The notes: generated by a model from the letters alone, not told the origin. Counted from the stretch's first letter, positions 40,001 to 43,552 are shown. The stretch is DNA of 64,000 nt from Microvelia longipes (GCA_018340805.1 JACMZG010001870.1:50996861-51060860), one strand, 5' to 3'. Program-made: numbers and translations.

Positions 40001-43000
40001 CACTAAACCACGCCGAGCAAAGCAGGCCCGTAAAGCGGAAGAACCTCGAAGTAGTCTTTATATGGTCGAAGTCATTCTAAAACGATTGCGACCGGTTTCA
40101 GCTCAATCAGACAATCCTAAGATAGATAGTTCACTCCCGAGTGTAGTAGGAACACTCAATTGACAAGTTTGTGTTTATGATTTAAGTTGGGGCCTCATCA
40201 CTAGTCTTGAATAGCGCTAGTAGTAAAAATATATTTGCTCTATTCTCTACTAGATTGTGCTGTAGTATTTTTTTAAAAACATACAGTTGCCAATCGTTTA
40301 GTAAAATAAAATAAAAGTAAACAAACAACGATGTATTTTTGTTTTATAAAACTTGGGGCCCCCAAGTTGCTGCTTCGCGTGATGAGGCCCTCATCACGCG
40401 AAGCAGCACCATCGTTTTCTTAAAAAAATAACAATAATTCATTTTTAGTTTTTTAGACTTAACATTTAAATTTGATATCTGAGTATAACATCGGTTGGCG
40501 CAAACGGATAAGTAAGGAAAAACAAAAAATTGTAACTCTGACATTAGAGGTTCAATCCAAGGAGGGACGACAGAATGGGTGAAGTAAGAGTGAGATTTTA
40601 ATTTTTTTAACTTTTTACCAATTTATACGAAATTCTTATAGAGCTCTCTTGGGATCACTCATCCATCGACTACTCATCATTCTAGCGCTAAAAAGCTGAT
40701 AGAAAGACTTGATTACCCTCAACAGCTCGTTGTTTGGTTGAATAAAAATAAATAAATAAAATGTCAGAAATAAAAATATGTGACAGTTTCACGCTGTCAC
40801 CACTAGACTGTACTACTTGAGCCTCCTGCATCCCATCAAATATTTTTTTTAAATCTTTTAGTGAGCCATCTATGTTAATATTGTTTATCTATGATCCTAA
40901 GTGACGGAAGCGGTATTTTAATTTAAAACAAAAAATCATGAATATATTTTTGTTTATAACGATTGTTAGATTTTAATATTATAGAATACTATTAATAAAT
41001 AAAGTATTAATAAAATCTTAATTAGTAAAATCAAATTTGTGAGAAGCCTCTCAGGCCGCGAAGCGGGCCTGTGTGGAGAGGCTGTGAAAATTCGCTAGGT
41101 ACATGGCAAAATGCCATGTAACAAGAACAATAATGAAACAACACATCATACAAAACAACAATGTGGCCGCGAAGCGGCCACAGGGAGGCCCTCGGGCCGC
41201 GAAGCGGCCCGGTGGGCCGACGCCGCGGAGCAGACGAGGCGCGAAGCGCCGAGGCTGCGTAGCGGCTACGGGCCGAAGGCCCGTATTTTTTTTATTGAAC
41301 TATGTTGACCAAGAGCCCAGGAGTGTTTTGTTAATAAAAAGTGTAATGGCTGGATCTACAATTCTGCCGACTCGTATCGGATGGGTGTCCCAGGCAGAAC
41401 CACTTTAGGGGTCAAAGGTTCTGCCTGGGACCCCCATCCGATACGAGTCAGCAGAATTGCAGATCCTTGTTCAGGAAGGTATTTACGAAAAATTAAACCT
41501 GTTTCCAGCTATTACATTTTTACTAACTTCGGTGGTAAATTTGACATGTAAAGTGCGTTCTGCCTGAGACCCATCCGATACGAGTCGGCAGAATTGCAGA
41601 TCCTTGTTCAGGAAGTATTTACGAAAACTTGAGACCGGTTCCAGCCATTGCACTTTTTATTAAAAACACCCCTGGGCTCTTGGTCTAATAGGAAATGGTT
41701 TTATTATATATCCTTTTGACTTGTGTAAGCAGGATGAGGAAGATATGAACGAAGGTGTTATGACCAGTCCCGCTAGGTGGCCCACTATGTGGAGTAATGG
41801 CCTCACATCGGAAGAGTTTGATAATCAGGCAAGTATTCCCGTTTCAGTCTAGTAGAAGTAAAGTATTTATTTATTATTTATTTTATTTATTATTTTTTAT
41901 TATTATTATTATTATTATTATTTTATTATTATTTTATTATTTATTTTATCACCTTATCATTATGGAATTCTAATCTAAGAATATTGGATCTTTATGAAAA
42001 GTATTAAGTTCTATATTTTTGTTTGTTAGGTGCCGATGGTTAATCTTCCAGAGATGGCAACCCCTCCTGCACATATCATGGAAGACAGCTCTTTAATATC
42101 TCCGTGTAAGAACTTGTTACCCGCCACACTGCATCCCATGCTGGTCAACTCTCCCCACCCTTCTCAGCTACCAATACCTTCACAGATTTACTCTAGTGCT
42201 TCCACTAGTGTGAGTGTACTCTTCATAACCAGGCGTTATTTCATTAAATTCCTCATAAGTGTTTTTGGTATCACCAAAGAATCCAAATTTTGAAACCCAG
42301 TCCAAAAATATTGAGCCAAAGAAGCCAAAAAATATTATTTCAATAAAATACTAAGCCAAAGATGCCTAAAATAATTTAATTAATTAGGTTCTCAATTGAT
42401 TAAGAACCCATTGTAGGCTTTGGAAGTATACGTCAGTTAAACTACTATGTTTCAATGTAAATATTTATAAATACTACCTATATAAACAGTCTTGGTTACT
42501 CTTAAAATTATTCTATCTATAAACAAGTTAATTCATTATTTTCTATTTATTCATAATAGGTTAATATTTAAACATTATAACTTATTTTCTATCTATAAAC
42601 TTAATTCATTATTTTCTATTTATTCAGGTTAATAATTTAAAACATGCATATAACTTATTATTCTTTTTATAAACAAGTTAGTTCATTATTTTCTATTTAT
42701 TCATAATAGGTTAATAATTTAAAACATGCATATAAATTATTATTCTTATTATAAACAAGTTAGTTCATTATTTTCTATTTATTCATAATAGGTTAATAAT
42801 TTAAAACATGCATATAACTTATTATTCTTTTTATAAACAAGTTAATTCATTATTTTCTATAATGAGGGTTTTTTTCTGTTTTGCTTAAACAGGATGGAGC
42901 CAACTTCAGCTTTAACTTTGATAGAAAGGACGCTGGATCTACCGGTAGCTCTGTTGTTGCTGGTCCATCCACCACTCCTTTATCCAACATTCCTGGACCG

Positions 43001-43066
43001 TCAAACATTACAACTAAACGTAAACTAAAGATGGCAGCTCATTTTCAAAATCCTCTCAATAATTAA
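993..43066 (+). CDS. MARF1: MARF1 (meiosis regulator and mRNA stability factor 1), 5'-incomplete gene, 17 exons
   Basis: Join: 993-1076, 2205-2375, 4981-5159, 7456-7669, 8738-8898, 11050-11210, 13295-13512, 14650-14800, 16283-16458, 17670-17825, 23286-23513, 24952-25155, 32816-33086, 35839-35930, 41733-41828, 42030-42209, 42893-43066. The sum is 2916 bases: 971 residues plus a TAA stop, with phases matching at all 16 junctions. Order in the partial protein: RRM (about residues 56-135), eight LOTUS/OST-HTH domains (about 146-790), then a Ser/Pro-rich, probably disordered tail. This order and LOTUS number match vertebrate MARF1, a cytoplasmic post-transcriptional regulator of germline mRNAs and retrotransposon transcripts; MARF1 also has an N-terminal NYN RNase domain, which would lie upstream of the window. 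Signature stretches are [10 protein letters not shown] (twice) and [13 protein letters not shown]. Family assignment is firm; exact exon ends are inferred from AG/GT sites and reading frame. Confidence 0.93.
1480..1895. repeat. degenerate minisatellite (about 60-bp unit)
   Basis: Units of the type gaggtgtgagttggaggttta, accaaaatagaggttaaa, gtcagagggttaaaaattga recur about seven times with small deletions. Lies in the intron after exon 1. Its - strand open frame (THTSIFL repeats) is a by-product. Confidence 0.85.
2205..2375 (+). CDS. MARF1: MARF1 exon 2 (first half of RRM)
   Basis: 57 codons, phase 0 at both ends (ttacag / CCT-gtgagt). A Gly/Ala/Gln-rich lead is followed by [20 protein letters not shown], the beta1-alpha1 part of an RRM with the RNP2-like strand LNISNL. 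The RRM is split mid-domain and resumes in the exon at 4981. The next intron starts with a SINE insertion at 2399, only 23 bp after the donor. Confidence 0.92.
2399..2959 (+). mobile_element. tRNA-derived composite SINE with 13-bp target duplication
   Basis: attaggttttaat occurs at 2386-2398 and 2960-2972, a perfect 13-bp target site duplication. The insert starts with a tRNA-like head: an A-box-like tgtagtcgttaaggt and a B box ggttcaatcccagc (2469-2482). A conserved-looking body follows (cagaagggacgtaaagccgg near 2537), then unrelated sequence and a CTA-repeat tail. Pol III promoters of this kind drive SINE transcription. Inserted 23 bp after the exon-2 donor. Confidence 0.8.
4260..4826. mobile_element. 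palindromic mariner-type MITE, copy 1 (GACCAAGAGCCC family)
   Basis: Ends gtccaagagcccaggggtg and cacccctgggctcttggtc are inverted; TA flanks both sides (4258-4259, 4827-4828), as for Tc1/mariner. Each arm consists of ~130-160-bp subunits (aagtgtaatggctggaacc, gaacaaggatctgcaattc, cgactcgtatcggatgggtg). Here the subunit is present about four times, once in one orientation and three times in the other. Confidence 0.85.
4981..5159 (+). CDS. MARF1: MARF1 exon 3 (second half of RRM)
   Basis: 179 nt, entering in phase 0 and leaving in phase 2. It follows a clean pyrimidine tract (tgttgttgttgtttcag). It completes the [12 protein letters not shown], the RNP1-like strand NIVASVKV and a helix with [20 protein letters not shown]. 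The RNP1 lacks the usual aromatic pair, so RNA contact may differ from a classical RRM. It ends with a His/Pro-rich stretch before the LOTUS array. Confidence 0.93.
5200..5965 (+). mobile_element. LINE 3' fragment (same family as 27640-31698), interrupted by a MITE
   Basis: After 5591 the sequence encodes, with frameshifts, NNIKV-type and [19 protein letters not shown] segments and LLSLSPLYN, closely matching the C-terminal ORF of the LINE at 27816-28211. It ends with an AATAAA and a TTTA tail (5938-5965). The MITE at 5262-5582 splits it. Confidence 0.7.
5262..5582. mobile_element. hAT-type MITE family B, copy 1
   Basis: Terminal inverted repeats catagagatatatactagag and ctctagtaatatatctctatg-like, flanked by the perfect 8-bp duplication gatatata (5254-5261, 5583-5590). 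8-bp duplications are the hallmark of hAT transposons. Non-coding, 321 bp. Other copies are at 39017 and 58168. Confidence 0.85.
6280..6410 (-). repeat. degenerate hammerhead-like motif
   Basis: On the - strand CTGAAGA is followed by a GCCTCC/GGAAGC imperfect stem and GAAAC. Stem I strands do not pair convincingly. Possible relic of the elements at 35116, 49458 and 53429. Confidence 0.2.
6458..6908. mobile_element. hAT-type MITE family A, copy 1
   Basis: Inverted ends CAAAGAGACTAAAACTATTA / TAATAGTTTTAG-TTCTTG flanked by the perfect 8-bp duplication tatacatg (6450-6457, 6909-6916). Non-coding. Sister copies at 34462-34898 and 54274-54709 share the interior (aattaaagaatacatgcaat, ttaccgttacggtat-like). 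Confidence 0.88.
7192..7440. repeat. 24-bp minisatellite abutting MARF1 exon 4
   Basis: About ten units of gtactgtatggagtatcagt-tagt ending 15 bp before the acceptor AG at 7454-7455. Length is a multiple of three, so open frames arise by chance. Confidence 0.92.
7456..7669 (+). CDS. MARF1: MARF1 exon 4 (LOTUS domain 1)
   Basis: 214 nt; the first base completes an Arg codon from exon 3, then 71 codons, ending in phase 0 (TTG-gtcagt). Contains [20 protein letters not shown] and [15 protein letters not shown], the winged-helix pattern of a LOTUS/OST-HTH domain (about residues 146-205). A 24-bp minisatellite runs to within about 20 bp of the acceptor and has replaced most of the usual pyrimidine tract. 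Confidence 0.93.
7800..8515 (+). mobile_element. LINE fragment: RT C-terminus and tail
   Basis: The frame 7871-8251 contains [20 protein letters not shown] and [14 protein letters not shown], typical of the Jockey/CR1 RT thumb region; after a stop the frame resumes with [15 protein letters not shown] and [16 protein letters not shown]. Ends in a TTTTATCTTATCTTAATC-type tail. Confidence 0.75.
8738..8898 (+). CDS. MARF1: MARF1 exon 5 (linker and start of LOTUS 2)
   Basis: 161 nt, phase 0 in, phase 2 out (gtgcag / CAAG-gtaatc). Encodes a Cys/Trp-containing linker ([18 protein letters not shown]) and the first helix of LOTUS 2 ([19 protein letters not shown]). Too poor in Met codons to stand out as an isolated ORF; found by frame and splice continuity with exons 4 and 6. 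Confidence 0.9.
9526..10795. repeat. 83-bp tandem repeat derived from MITE family A terminus
   Basis: Units of ataagtattagtctctttg, caccaatgtacagttacg, acacctagctacccaac, gataacatctgttgtgtcc recur about seven times. The unit equals one end of MITE A (ttacggcacctagctaccca, ctgttgtatcctccctctaa, tagtctctttg). A separate TIR element (9613-10443) splits the array. Confidence 0.85.
9613..10443. mobile_element. TA-flanked TIR element with ~260-bp inverted arms
   Basis: gcggttctaaattgagcgag and its inverse ctcaatttagaacccc form the ends; arms pair over about 260 bp (e.g. ttattggtcagaatgttaaa; aaccccgctatgagagagag). TA lies on both sides (9611-9612, 10444-10445). No transposase seen; a Tc1/mariner-like non-autonomous element nested inside the 83-bp array. 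Confidence 0.82.
11050..11210 (+). CDS. MARF1: MARF1 exon 6 (rest of LOTUS 2)
   Basis: 161 nt. Its first base completes a Ser codon; it leaves in phase 1 (GCTG-gtatgt). It encodes [20 protein letters not shown] and [16 protein letters not shown], the remainder of LOTUS 2 (domain about residues 246-315). Confidence 0.91.
11455..12240 (+). mobile_element. possible LINE 3' fragment split by a MITE
   Basis: Sequence before 11722 (a decayed frame with [19 protein letters not shown] text) and after 12204 (aaataaagaattattattgc) resembles the ends of the LINE fragments elsewhere. Weak. Confidence 0.35.
11722..12204. mobile_element. hairpin MITE, mariner type (AGGCGC ends)
   Basis: Almost fully palindromic 483-bp element: aggcgctgtcgaagatccac pairs with gtggatattcgaccgcgcct; inner arms acataactactgttagacgt pair exactly. 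TA duplication at 11720-11721 and 12205-12206. The transcript would fold into one long hairpin. Confidence 0.9.
12481..12530 (-). ncRNA. hammerhead-like motif (weak)
   Basis: On the - strand: AAAAGC, CTGAAGA, a GGC/GCC stem II, TGAAA, TATATA, then GCTACC. The outer AGC/GCT strands could pair as stem I. Differs from the canonical core by extra bases at stem II. Confidence 0.2.
13190..13265. repeat. short tandem repeat upstream of exon 7
   Basis: Three copies of gatatggagagatttttcat, the last with one change, end 30 bp before the exon-7 acceptor. Confidence 0.85.
13295..13512 (+). CDS. MARF1: MARF1 exon 7 (LOTUS 3, [10 protein letters not shown] type)
   Basis: 218 nt, phase 1 in, phase 0 out. 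Contains [39 protein letters not shown] and [15 protein letters not shown], the most recognisable MARF1 LOTUS block. It is a close paralogue of the exon at 17670. A threefold ~30-bp tandem repeat (13190-13265) lies just upstream of the acceptor. Confidence 0.96.
13560..13802 (+). mobile_element. LINE 3' terminal fragment
   Basis: A short decayed frame ([18 protein letters not shown]) resembles the RT C-terminus in the other fragments; ends with aataaagaaatttatttatt. Confidence 0.6.
14650..14800 (+). CDS. MARF1: MARF1 exon 8 (end of LOTUS 3, start of LOTUS 4)
   Basis: 151 nt, phase 0 in, phase 1 out. Encodes [20 protein letters not shown], the wing of LOTUS 3 and a linker strongly conserved in MARF1, then [20 protein letters not shown] opening LOTUS 4. 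The donor is the weak ATAG-gtgata. Confidence 0.94.
14825..15480 (-). mobile_element. probable LINE 3' remnant, AT-rich
   Basis: Read on the - strand it ends with a poly-A-signal-like TTTATTATTATTAG region typical of LINE tails here. The rest is AT-rich sequence without recognisable coding. Confidence 0.3.
16283..16458 (+). CDS. MARF1: MARF1 exon 9 (LOTUS 4 core, start of LOTUS 5)
   Basis: 176 nt, phase 1 in, phase 0 out. Contains [20 protein letters not shown] and [12 protein letters not shown], then RIHEFTKE leading into LOTUS 5. The DYG-(x)n-DLI-ELP pattern is the LOTUS recognition-helix region. Confidence 0.94.
16970..17620. repeat. 29-bp minisatellite (TACTGGACTAATTATTACTT)
   Basis: More than twenty imperfect units of tactggactaattattactt-actaactat, with internal TTACTTAC slippage. 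Ends about 45 bp before the exon-10 acceptor. Confidence 0.93.
17670..17825 (+). CDS. MARF1: MARF1 exon 10 (LOTUS 5, second [10 protein letters not shown] block)
   Basis: 52 codons, phase 0 at both ends. [40 protein letters not shown] and [12 protein letters not shown] repeat the exon-7 block. The two copies are also separate in vertebrate MARF1, so the duplication is ancient. The intron before it ends with a 650-bp minisatellite only about 45 bp from the acceptor. Confidence 0.96.
17945..18205 (+). mobile_element. tRNA-SINE copy (diverged)
   Basis: Shares with 54873-55100 the segments tggcggaggtcc-, cgccaactttaaaatac, ccacctgaggtggttcc and gcattatt tail. B-box-like gagtttgcatccca at 18025. 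Confidence 0.6.
18270..18700 (-). mobile_element. LINE fragment: RT C-terminus
   Basis: On the - strand: [20 protein letters not shown] and [19 protein letters not shown], the post-RT region shared with 7871-8251 ([25 protein letters not shown]). Frame-broken. Confidence 0.7.
19800..21240 (+). mobile_element. LINE fragment interrupted by a palindromic MITE
   Basis: Left part encodes [24 protein letters not shown] text, right part (20605-20760) a frame with LNIKHAET and [14 protein letters not shown] text, then a TTTATTTATT tail near 21230. The MITE at 20035-20600 separates the halves. Confidence 0.55.
20035..20600. mobile_element. palindromic mariner-type MITE, copy 2 (GACCAAGAGCCC family)
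   Basis: The best-preserved copy. Two ~130-160-bp subunits per arm; the arms are mirror images about 20310. Ends ggccaagagcccaggggtg / cacccctgggctcttggtc; TA on both sides (20033-20034, 20601-20602). Confidence 0.9.
21330..21850 (-). mobile_element. LINE fragment: RT C-terminus and tail
   Basis: On the - strand: [40 protein letters not shown] and [13 protein letters not shown], matching the ending of other LINE copies ([20 protein letters not shown]). 3' tail toward 21330. Confidence 0.7.
22322..23167 (-). mobile_element. pogo/Tigger-like DNA transposon, internally deleted
   Basis: Inverted ends cagtcggacttctatataac / gttatatggaggtccgactg, TA on both sides. Additional subterminal ttcgttatatagaaatt repeats. 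On the - strand 22460-22778 encodes the DNA-binding part of a CENP-B/pogo transposase: [20 protein letters not shown] with [17 protein letters not shown] (psq-type HTH), then, after a frameshift, [17 protein letters not shown] and EKAAEYA (second HTH). The DDE catalytic core is missing. Dead copy in the intron before exon 11. Confidence 0.85.
22460..22778 (-). pseudogene. pogo-type transposase N-terminal fragment
   Basis: Start ATG at 22776-22778, stop about 42 codons later at a run of T/A bases, then continuing in another frame. Two helix-turn-helix regions as in CENP-B-like transposases; no DDE residues. See the element at 22322-23167. Confidence 0.75.
23286..23513 (+). CDS. MARF1: MARF1 exon 11 (end of LOTUS 5, LOTUS 6)
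   Basis: 76 codons, phase 0 at both ends (gttcag / AAG-gtctgt). Starts with the wing strand [18 protein letters not shown] and continues with [20 protein letters not shown] and [21 protein letters not shown] pogo-like element ends 118 bp upstream. Confidence 0.94.
23590..24430. other. intron 11 DNA without assigned feature
   Basis: AT-rich. Contains acaggggtggtcgtg repeats near 23840-23890 and a decayed stretch at 24000-24260 resembling dispersed repeats (gaaatttggcacaaatat, gatttggcttgcatg). No gene or clear element boundary. Confidence 0.4.
24428..24720 (+). mobile_element. 5S rRNA-derived SINE (or retropseudogene), copy 1
   Basis: Contains aaaagttaagtagcatcgag and ggtcagtgcatggatgggtg-accgc (24484-24508), the A-box-to-C-box promoter of 5S rRNA, with an internal deletion before it. 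The downstream part (gaatgaagtgagtctgaagt, taagcttagcgaagtcc) is shared with the copy at 38795. 5S-headed SINEs (SINE3 class) are known in animals. Confidence 0.7.
24952..25155 (+). CDS. MARF1: MARF1 exon 12 (end of LOTUS 6, LOTUS 7)
   Basis: 68 codons, phase 0 at both ends. The start after gggtttag is chosen because ATA-GTA-GAT stays in frame ([16 protein letters not shown]); a second AG four bases on would leave the frame. Continues with [20 protein letters not shown] and [19 protein letters not shown]. Confidence 0.93.
25244..25640. repeat. 18-20-bp minisatellite (AATTTAGATAACAGGTAAAA)
   Basis: About twenty imperfect units, alternating acaggtaaaa and acagaaca forms. Begins 90 bp after the exon-12 donor. 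Confidence 0.93.
25745..27085. repeat. 27-bp minisatellite, 1.3 kb
   Basis: Around fifty units of gtgtggtgatattaaatgag-taccaga. The unit is exactly nine codons, so a 100-codon + strand frame with NEYQSVVIL repeats appears; no splice or start context supports coding. Higher-order groups (gactac, gagtac, ggctat variants) recur in order. Confidence 0.94.
27310..27640. repeat. CATAG pentanucleotide array
   Basis: Runs of catagcatag with scattered gacatag and gtcatag units. Adjoins the 3' tail of the LINE at 27640. Open frames with CYAML repeats on the - strand are artefacts. Confidence 0.95.
27816..29300 (-). pseudogene. LINE ORF2 reverse transcriptase
   Basis: Three frames: 29300-29064 ([20 protein letters not shown]), 29044-28193 ([53 protein letters not shown]) and 28211-27816 ([19 protein letters not shown], stop). 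The catalytic YADD lies near 28610-28622. Breaks near 29055 and 28200. The C-terminal part is what survives as fragments elsewhere in the window. Confidence 0.87.
29517..30672 (-). pseudogene. LINE ORF2 endonuclease domain
   Basis: [15 protein letters not shown] at the start, then [12 protein letters not shown] (Glu motif), [23 protein letters not shown] (around 30215-30240, in the next frame) and [11 protein letters not shown] (SDH motif, catalytic His). A frameshift near 30230 splits the domain. Confidence 0.82.
30718..31560 (-). pseudogene. LINE ORF1: SGNH/GDSL esterase domain
   Basis: Frame 31407-30718 and its extension upstream ([16 protein letters not shown]). Block I GDSH, block III GGTNDI, block V RHGLHLN are visible; a charged C-terminus follows. 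Upstream, after one frameshift, a coiled-coil-like [20 protein letters not shown]. Esterase domains in LINE ORF1 probably aid membrane or RNP handling; function unproven. Confidence 0.8.
31699..31783. repeat. 85-bp direct repeat, copy 1
   Basis: Identical to 32299-32383, exactly 600 bp away (contains agttggcaatacttccggtt). It sits between the LINE 5' end and tagtcatagacatagc. Confidence 0.95.
31990..32200 (+). mobile_element. tRNA-SINE copy (diverged)
   Basis: ggaggtgtggggttcccatcc (B-box-like), cggccaactttagattatac, ttgccacctgaggctgttcc and a TTTATTTATC tail match the SINE at 54873 and 17945. Confidence 0.5.
32212..32767. mobile_element. palindromic MITE upstream of exon 13
   Basis: gaataatactatatatagaa and ttctatatatagtattattc are the ends, TA on both sides (32210-32211, 32768-32769). 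Arms pair further inside (tgataacacgaaagctggtt / aaccggctttcgtgttatca). Carries the second 85-bp repeat. A diverged half copy lies at about 31800-31930. Confidence 0.85.
32299..32383. repeat. 85-bp direct repeat, copy 2
   Basis: Identical to 31699-31783, inside the MITE at 32212-32767. Confidence 0.95.
32816..33086 (+). CDS. MARF1: MARF1 exon 13 (end of LOTUS 7, LOTUS 8)
   Basis: 271 nt, phase 0 in, phase 1 out. Contains [20 protein letters not shown] and [20 protein letters not shown]. The frame meets a stop at 33089 if read through; the weak donor TCTA-gttagt at 33087 restores the frame, because exon 14 starts with exactly the two bases needed. A palindromic MITE ends 48 bp upstream (32767), and a pogo-type MITE begins 84 bp downstream (33171). 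Confidence 0.92.
33171..33600. mobile_element. pogo/mariner-type MITE
   Basis: cagtctatcgtttagttta and its exact inverse taaactaaacgatagactg end the 430-bp element; TA on both sides (33169-33170, 33601-33602). CAGT starts are typical of pogo elements. No coding. Confidence 0.87.
33700..34272. repeat. 35-bp minisatellite
   Basis: About sixteen units of ttagccccaacataaactga-attggaaatatattt, with ordered variants (acagaaatggaagtata, aactgaaatggaa) hinting at larger repeats. Confidence 0.95.
34462..34898. mobile_element. hAT-type MITE family A, copy 2
   Basis: Starts caaagagactaatactatta and ends attagtctctttg; perfect 8-bp duplication actttcag at 34454-34461 and 34899-34906. Same orientation as copy 1. 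Confidence 0.9.
35116..35313. mobile_element. palindromic element with hammerhead-like core (element H1)
   Basis: tattaataaaacacccaag and cttgggtgttttattaata end the element; inner arms agagccagctttcaacc / ggttgaatgctggctct. The middle segment ggcactgatgatgaccgaaa is duplicated, so two adjacent ribozyme-like cores lie on the + strand. Similar architecture at 49458 and 53429. Confidence 0.75.
35232..35271 (+). ncRNA. hammerhead-ribozyme-like motif H1
   Basis: GGCA (stem I) - CTGATGA - T - GACC/GAAA/GGTT stem II - GAAT (GAAA in the neighbouring copy at 35193-35224) - GCTGGCT - C - TGTC (stem I, pairs with GGCA). The order is that of a type I hammerhead with a 2-3-bp stem III. One extra U precedes stem II. 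Cleavage would be after C35267. Confidence 0.45.
35486..35690. repeat. palindrome-rich tandem repeat
   Basis: gagagtataattataaagag, tataattatactctaggta and ctctctaggta recur four to five times; the unit itself is nearly self-complementary. Confidence 0.85.
35839..35930 (+). CDS. MARF1: MARF1 exon 14 (C-terminal tail)
   Basis: 92 nt; two bases complete a Lys codon, then 30 codons to CAG-gtgtgt. Encodes [12 protein letters not shown] and [15 protein letters not shown], a low-complexity Pro/Ser/His tail after the last LOTUS domain. Confidence 0.85.
36601..37782. mobile_element. 1.2-kb TIR element with multiple GGTTTTGGAC inverted repeats
   Basis: Ends taggcccttgtagacgtacg / cgtacgtctacaggggccta; subterminal stems ccgacggttttggactgtcg and gaccgtcggtccaaaaccgt repeat in both arms. 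Interior AT-rich with a tgataataataataac tract; no transposase. Superfamily unclear (target duplication not clear). Confidence 0.75.
38518..38690. repeat. ATTC tetranucleotide array
   Basis: attcattcattcactcattc repeated over 170 bp. The FIHSFIHS open frame is an artefact. Confidence 0.97.
38795..39016 (+). mobile_element. 5S rRNA-derived SINE, copy 2
   Basis: aaaagttgagcagcatcgtg and ggtcagtgcctggatgggtg-accgc (38854-38878) match 5S rRNA; the 3' part gatgagcgaagctagtccga matches copy 1. MITE B copy 2 is inserted in its tail, duplicating agtgaatc. Confidence 0.72.
39017..39330. mobile_element. hAT-type MITE family B, copy 2
   Basis: catagagatatatactagag / ctctagtaatatatctctatg-like ends; perfect 8-bp duplication agtgaatc at 39009-39016 and 39331-39338. 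Interior near-identical to copy 1 (agcctatcttaatacattga). Confidence 0.9.
39340..40350. other. intron 14 DNA with dispersed-repeat sequence
   Basis: Short TATATG array at 39508-39543, then sequence reminiscent of insect dispersed repeats (ctttgcaaatcgcgagatgt, attatgacgtcatcaatcaa, gacgtcatgaaaa). No coding or element boundary established. Confidence 0.4.
40351..40407. repeat. two consecutive perfect hairpins
   Basis: acttggggcccccaagt (40351-40367) is an 8-bp-arm palindrome; directly next, gctgcttcgcgtgatgagg (40369-40387) pairs perfectly with 40389-40407 around a single base. The second contains cgcgaagc. Confidence 0.9.
41050..41286. repeat. GC-rich cluster of GCGAAGC mini-hairpins
   Basis: Stem-loops at 41054-41069, 41165-41179 (ggccgcgaagcggcc), 41194-41210 (gggccgcgaagcggccc), 41238-41250 (ggcgcgaagcgcc), 41254-41266 and 41270-41282 (gggccgaaggccc). 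Strikingly GC-rich inside AT-rich DNA. d(GCGAAGC) is a known exceptionally stable mini-hairpin. Confidence 0.9.
41307..41685. mobile_element. palindromic mariner-type MITE, copy 3 (GACCAAGAGCCC family)
   Basis: gaccaagagcccaggagtg / acacccctgggctcttggtc ends; shortened left arm, two subunits on the right. Follows directly on the GC-rich hairpin cluster. Confidence 0.85.
41733..41828 (+). CDS. MARF1: MARF1 exon 15 (C-terminal tail, GC donor)
   Basis: 32 codons, phase 0 at both ends. Encodes [20 protein letters not shown] and [10 protein letters not shown]. The 3' end CAG-gcaagt is a GC-AG intron donor; no GT donor fits nearby and the next exon is phase 0. It lies 47 bp downstream of a palindromic MITE ending at 41685. 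Confidence 0.85.
41860..41950. repeat. TTATTA microsatellite
   Basis: tttattatttattattat runs in the short intron between exons 15 and 16. Confidence 0.9.
42030..42209 (+). CDS. MARF1: MARF1 exon 16 (C-terminal tail)
   Basis: 60 codons, phase 0 at both ends (tttgttag / AGT-gtgagt). Pro/Ser-rich: [19 protein letters not shown] and [19 protein letters not shown]. No domain; probably disordered. Confidence 0.87.
42500..42865. repeat. tandem repeat before terminal exon (about 62-65 bp)
   Basis: ataaacaagttaattcatta, ttttctatttattcataata and ggttaataatttaaaacatg recur four to five times, ending 28 bp before the exon-17 acceptor region. Confidence 0.88.
42893..43066 (+). CDS. MARF1: MARF1 terminal exon 17
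   Basis: 57 codons and a TAA stop at 43064-43066, after gcttaaacag. Encodes [20 protein letters not shown], a Pro/Ser/Thr stretch and a basic end ([18 protein letters not shown]). An AATAAA lies 37 bp after the stop. Several in-frame GT sites inside the exon could serve as alternative donors. Confidence 0.87.
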   Translation, partial: DGANFSFNFDRKDAGSTGSSVVAGPSTTPLSNIPGPSNITTKRKLKMAAHFQNPLNN

Positions 43067-43102
43067 AAACAACTTCATTGCACAAAAGCTCTAGATATGT
43101 TT

Positions 43103-43108
43103 AATAAA
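43103..43108 (+). promoter_or_regulatory. polyadenylation signal candidate for MARF1
   Basis: AATAAA within tttaataaagg, 37 bp after the stop. In this AT-rich DNA the hexamer is common, so position is the only support. The 3' UTR could be longer. Confidence 0.4.
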
Positions 43109-43183
43109 GGTAATGAGTTCCTATATACTCAGAGTAAAGACAACTAATTCTGTAATATGATTGGTCCAATTTTTTAAGGAGTG

Positions 43184-43187
<4 letters not shown>

Positions 43188-43247
<60 letters not shown>

Positions 43248-43270
43248 ATATATATATATATATATATTAT
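43188..43270. repeat. TA dinucleotide array
   Basis: Uninterrupted tatata run of about 80 bp just after the MARF1 terminal exon. Confidence 0.97.
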
Positions 43271-43552
43271 ATTAACTTTTTCTTCAATATTTTTTTTATC
43301 TTAAATTCATTAAGACATAAAAGAACACAAAAGTGTTTAACTATAACAGTAATGTTTTGTTTAACTTTTTTGTATTTTAATTCGATTGATTGGTTTTTAA
43401 CGAAAGTTTTAAATATTTTTTAATCCAATTTTTTTTACTATTCATAATTATAAATCAAAATTGTTGAATATTTACAGTAATAAACAATATAACTGAAGTG
43501 TGGATCTTAGTTAGTTATTTTTATTACTACGTACACGAAGTGTCTTTAACAG

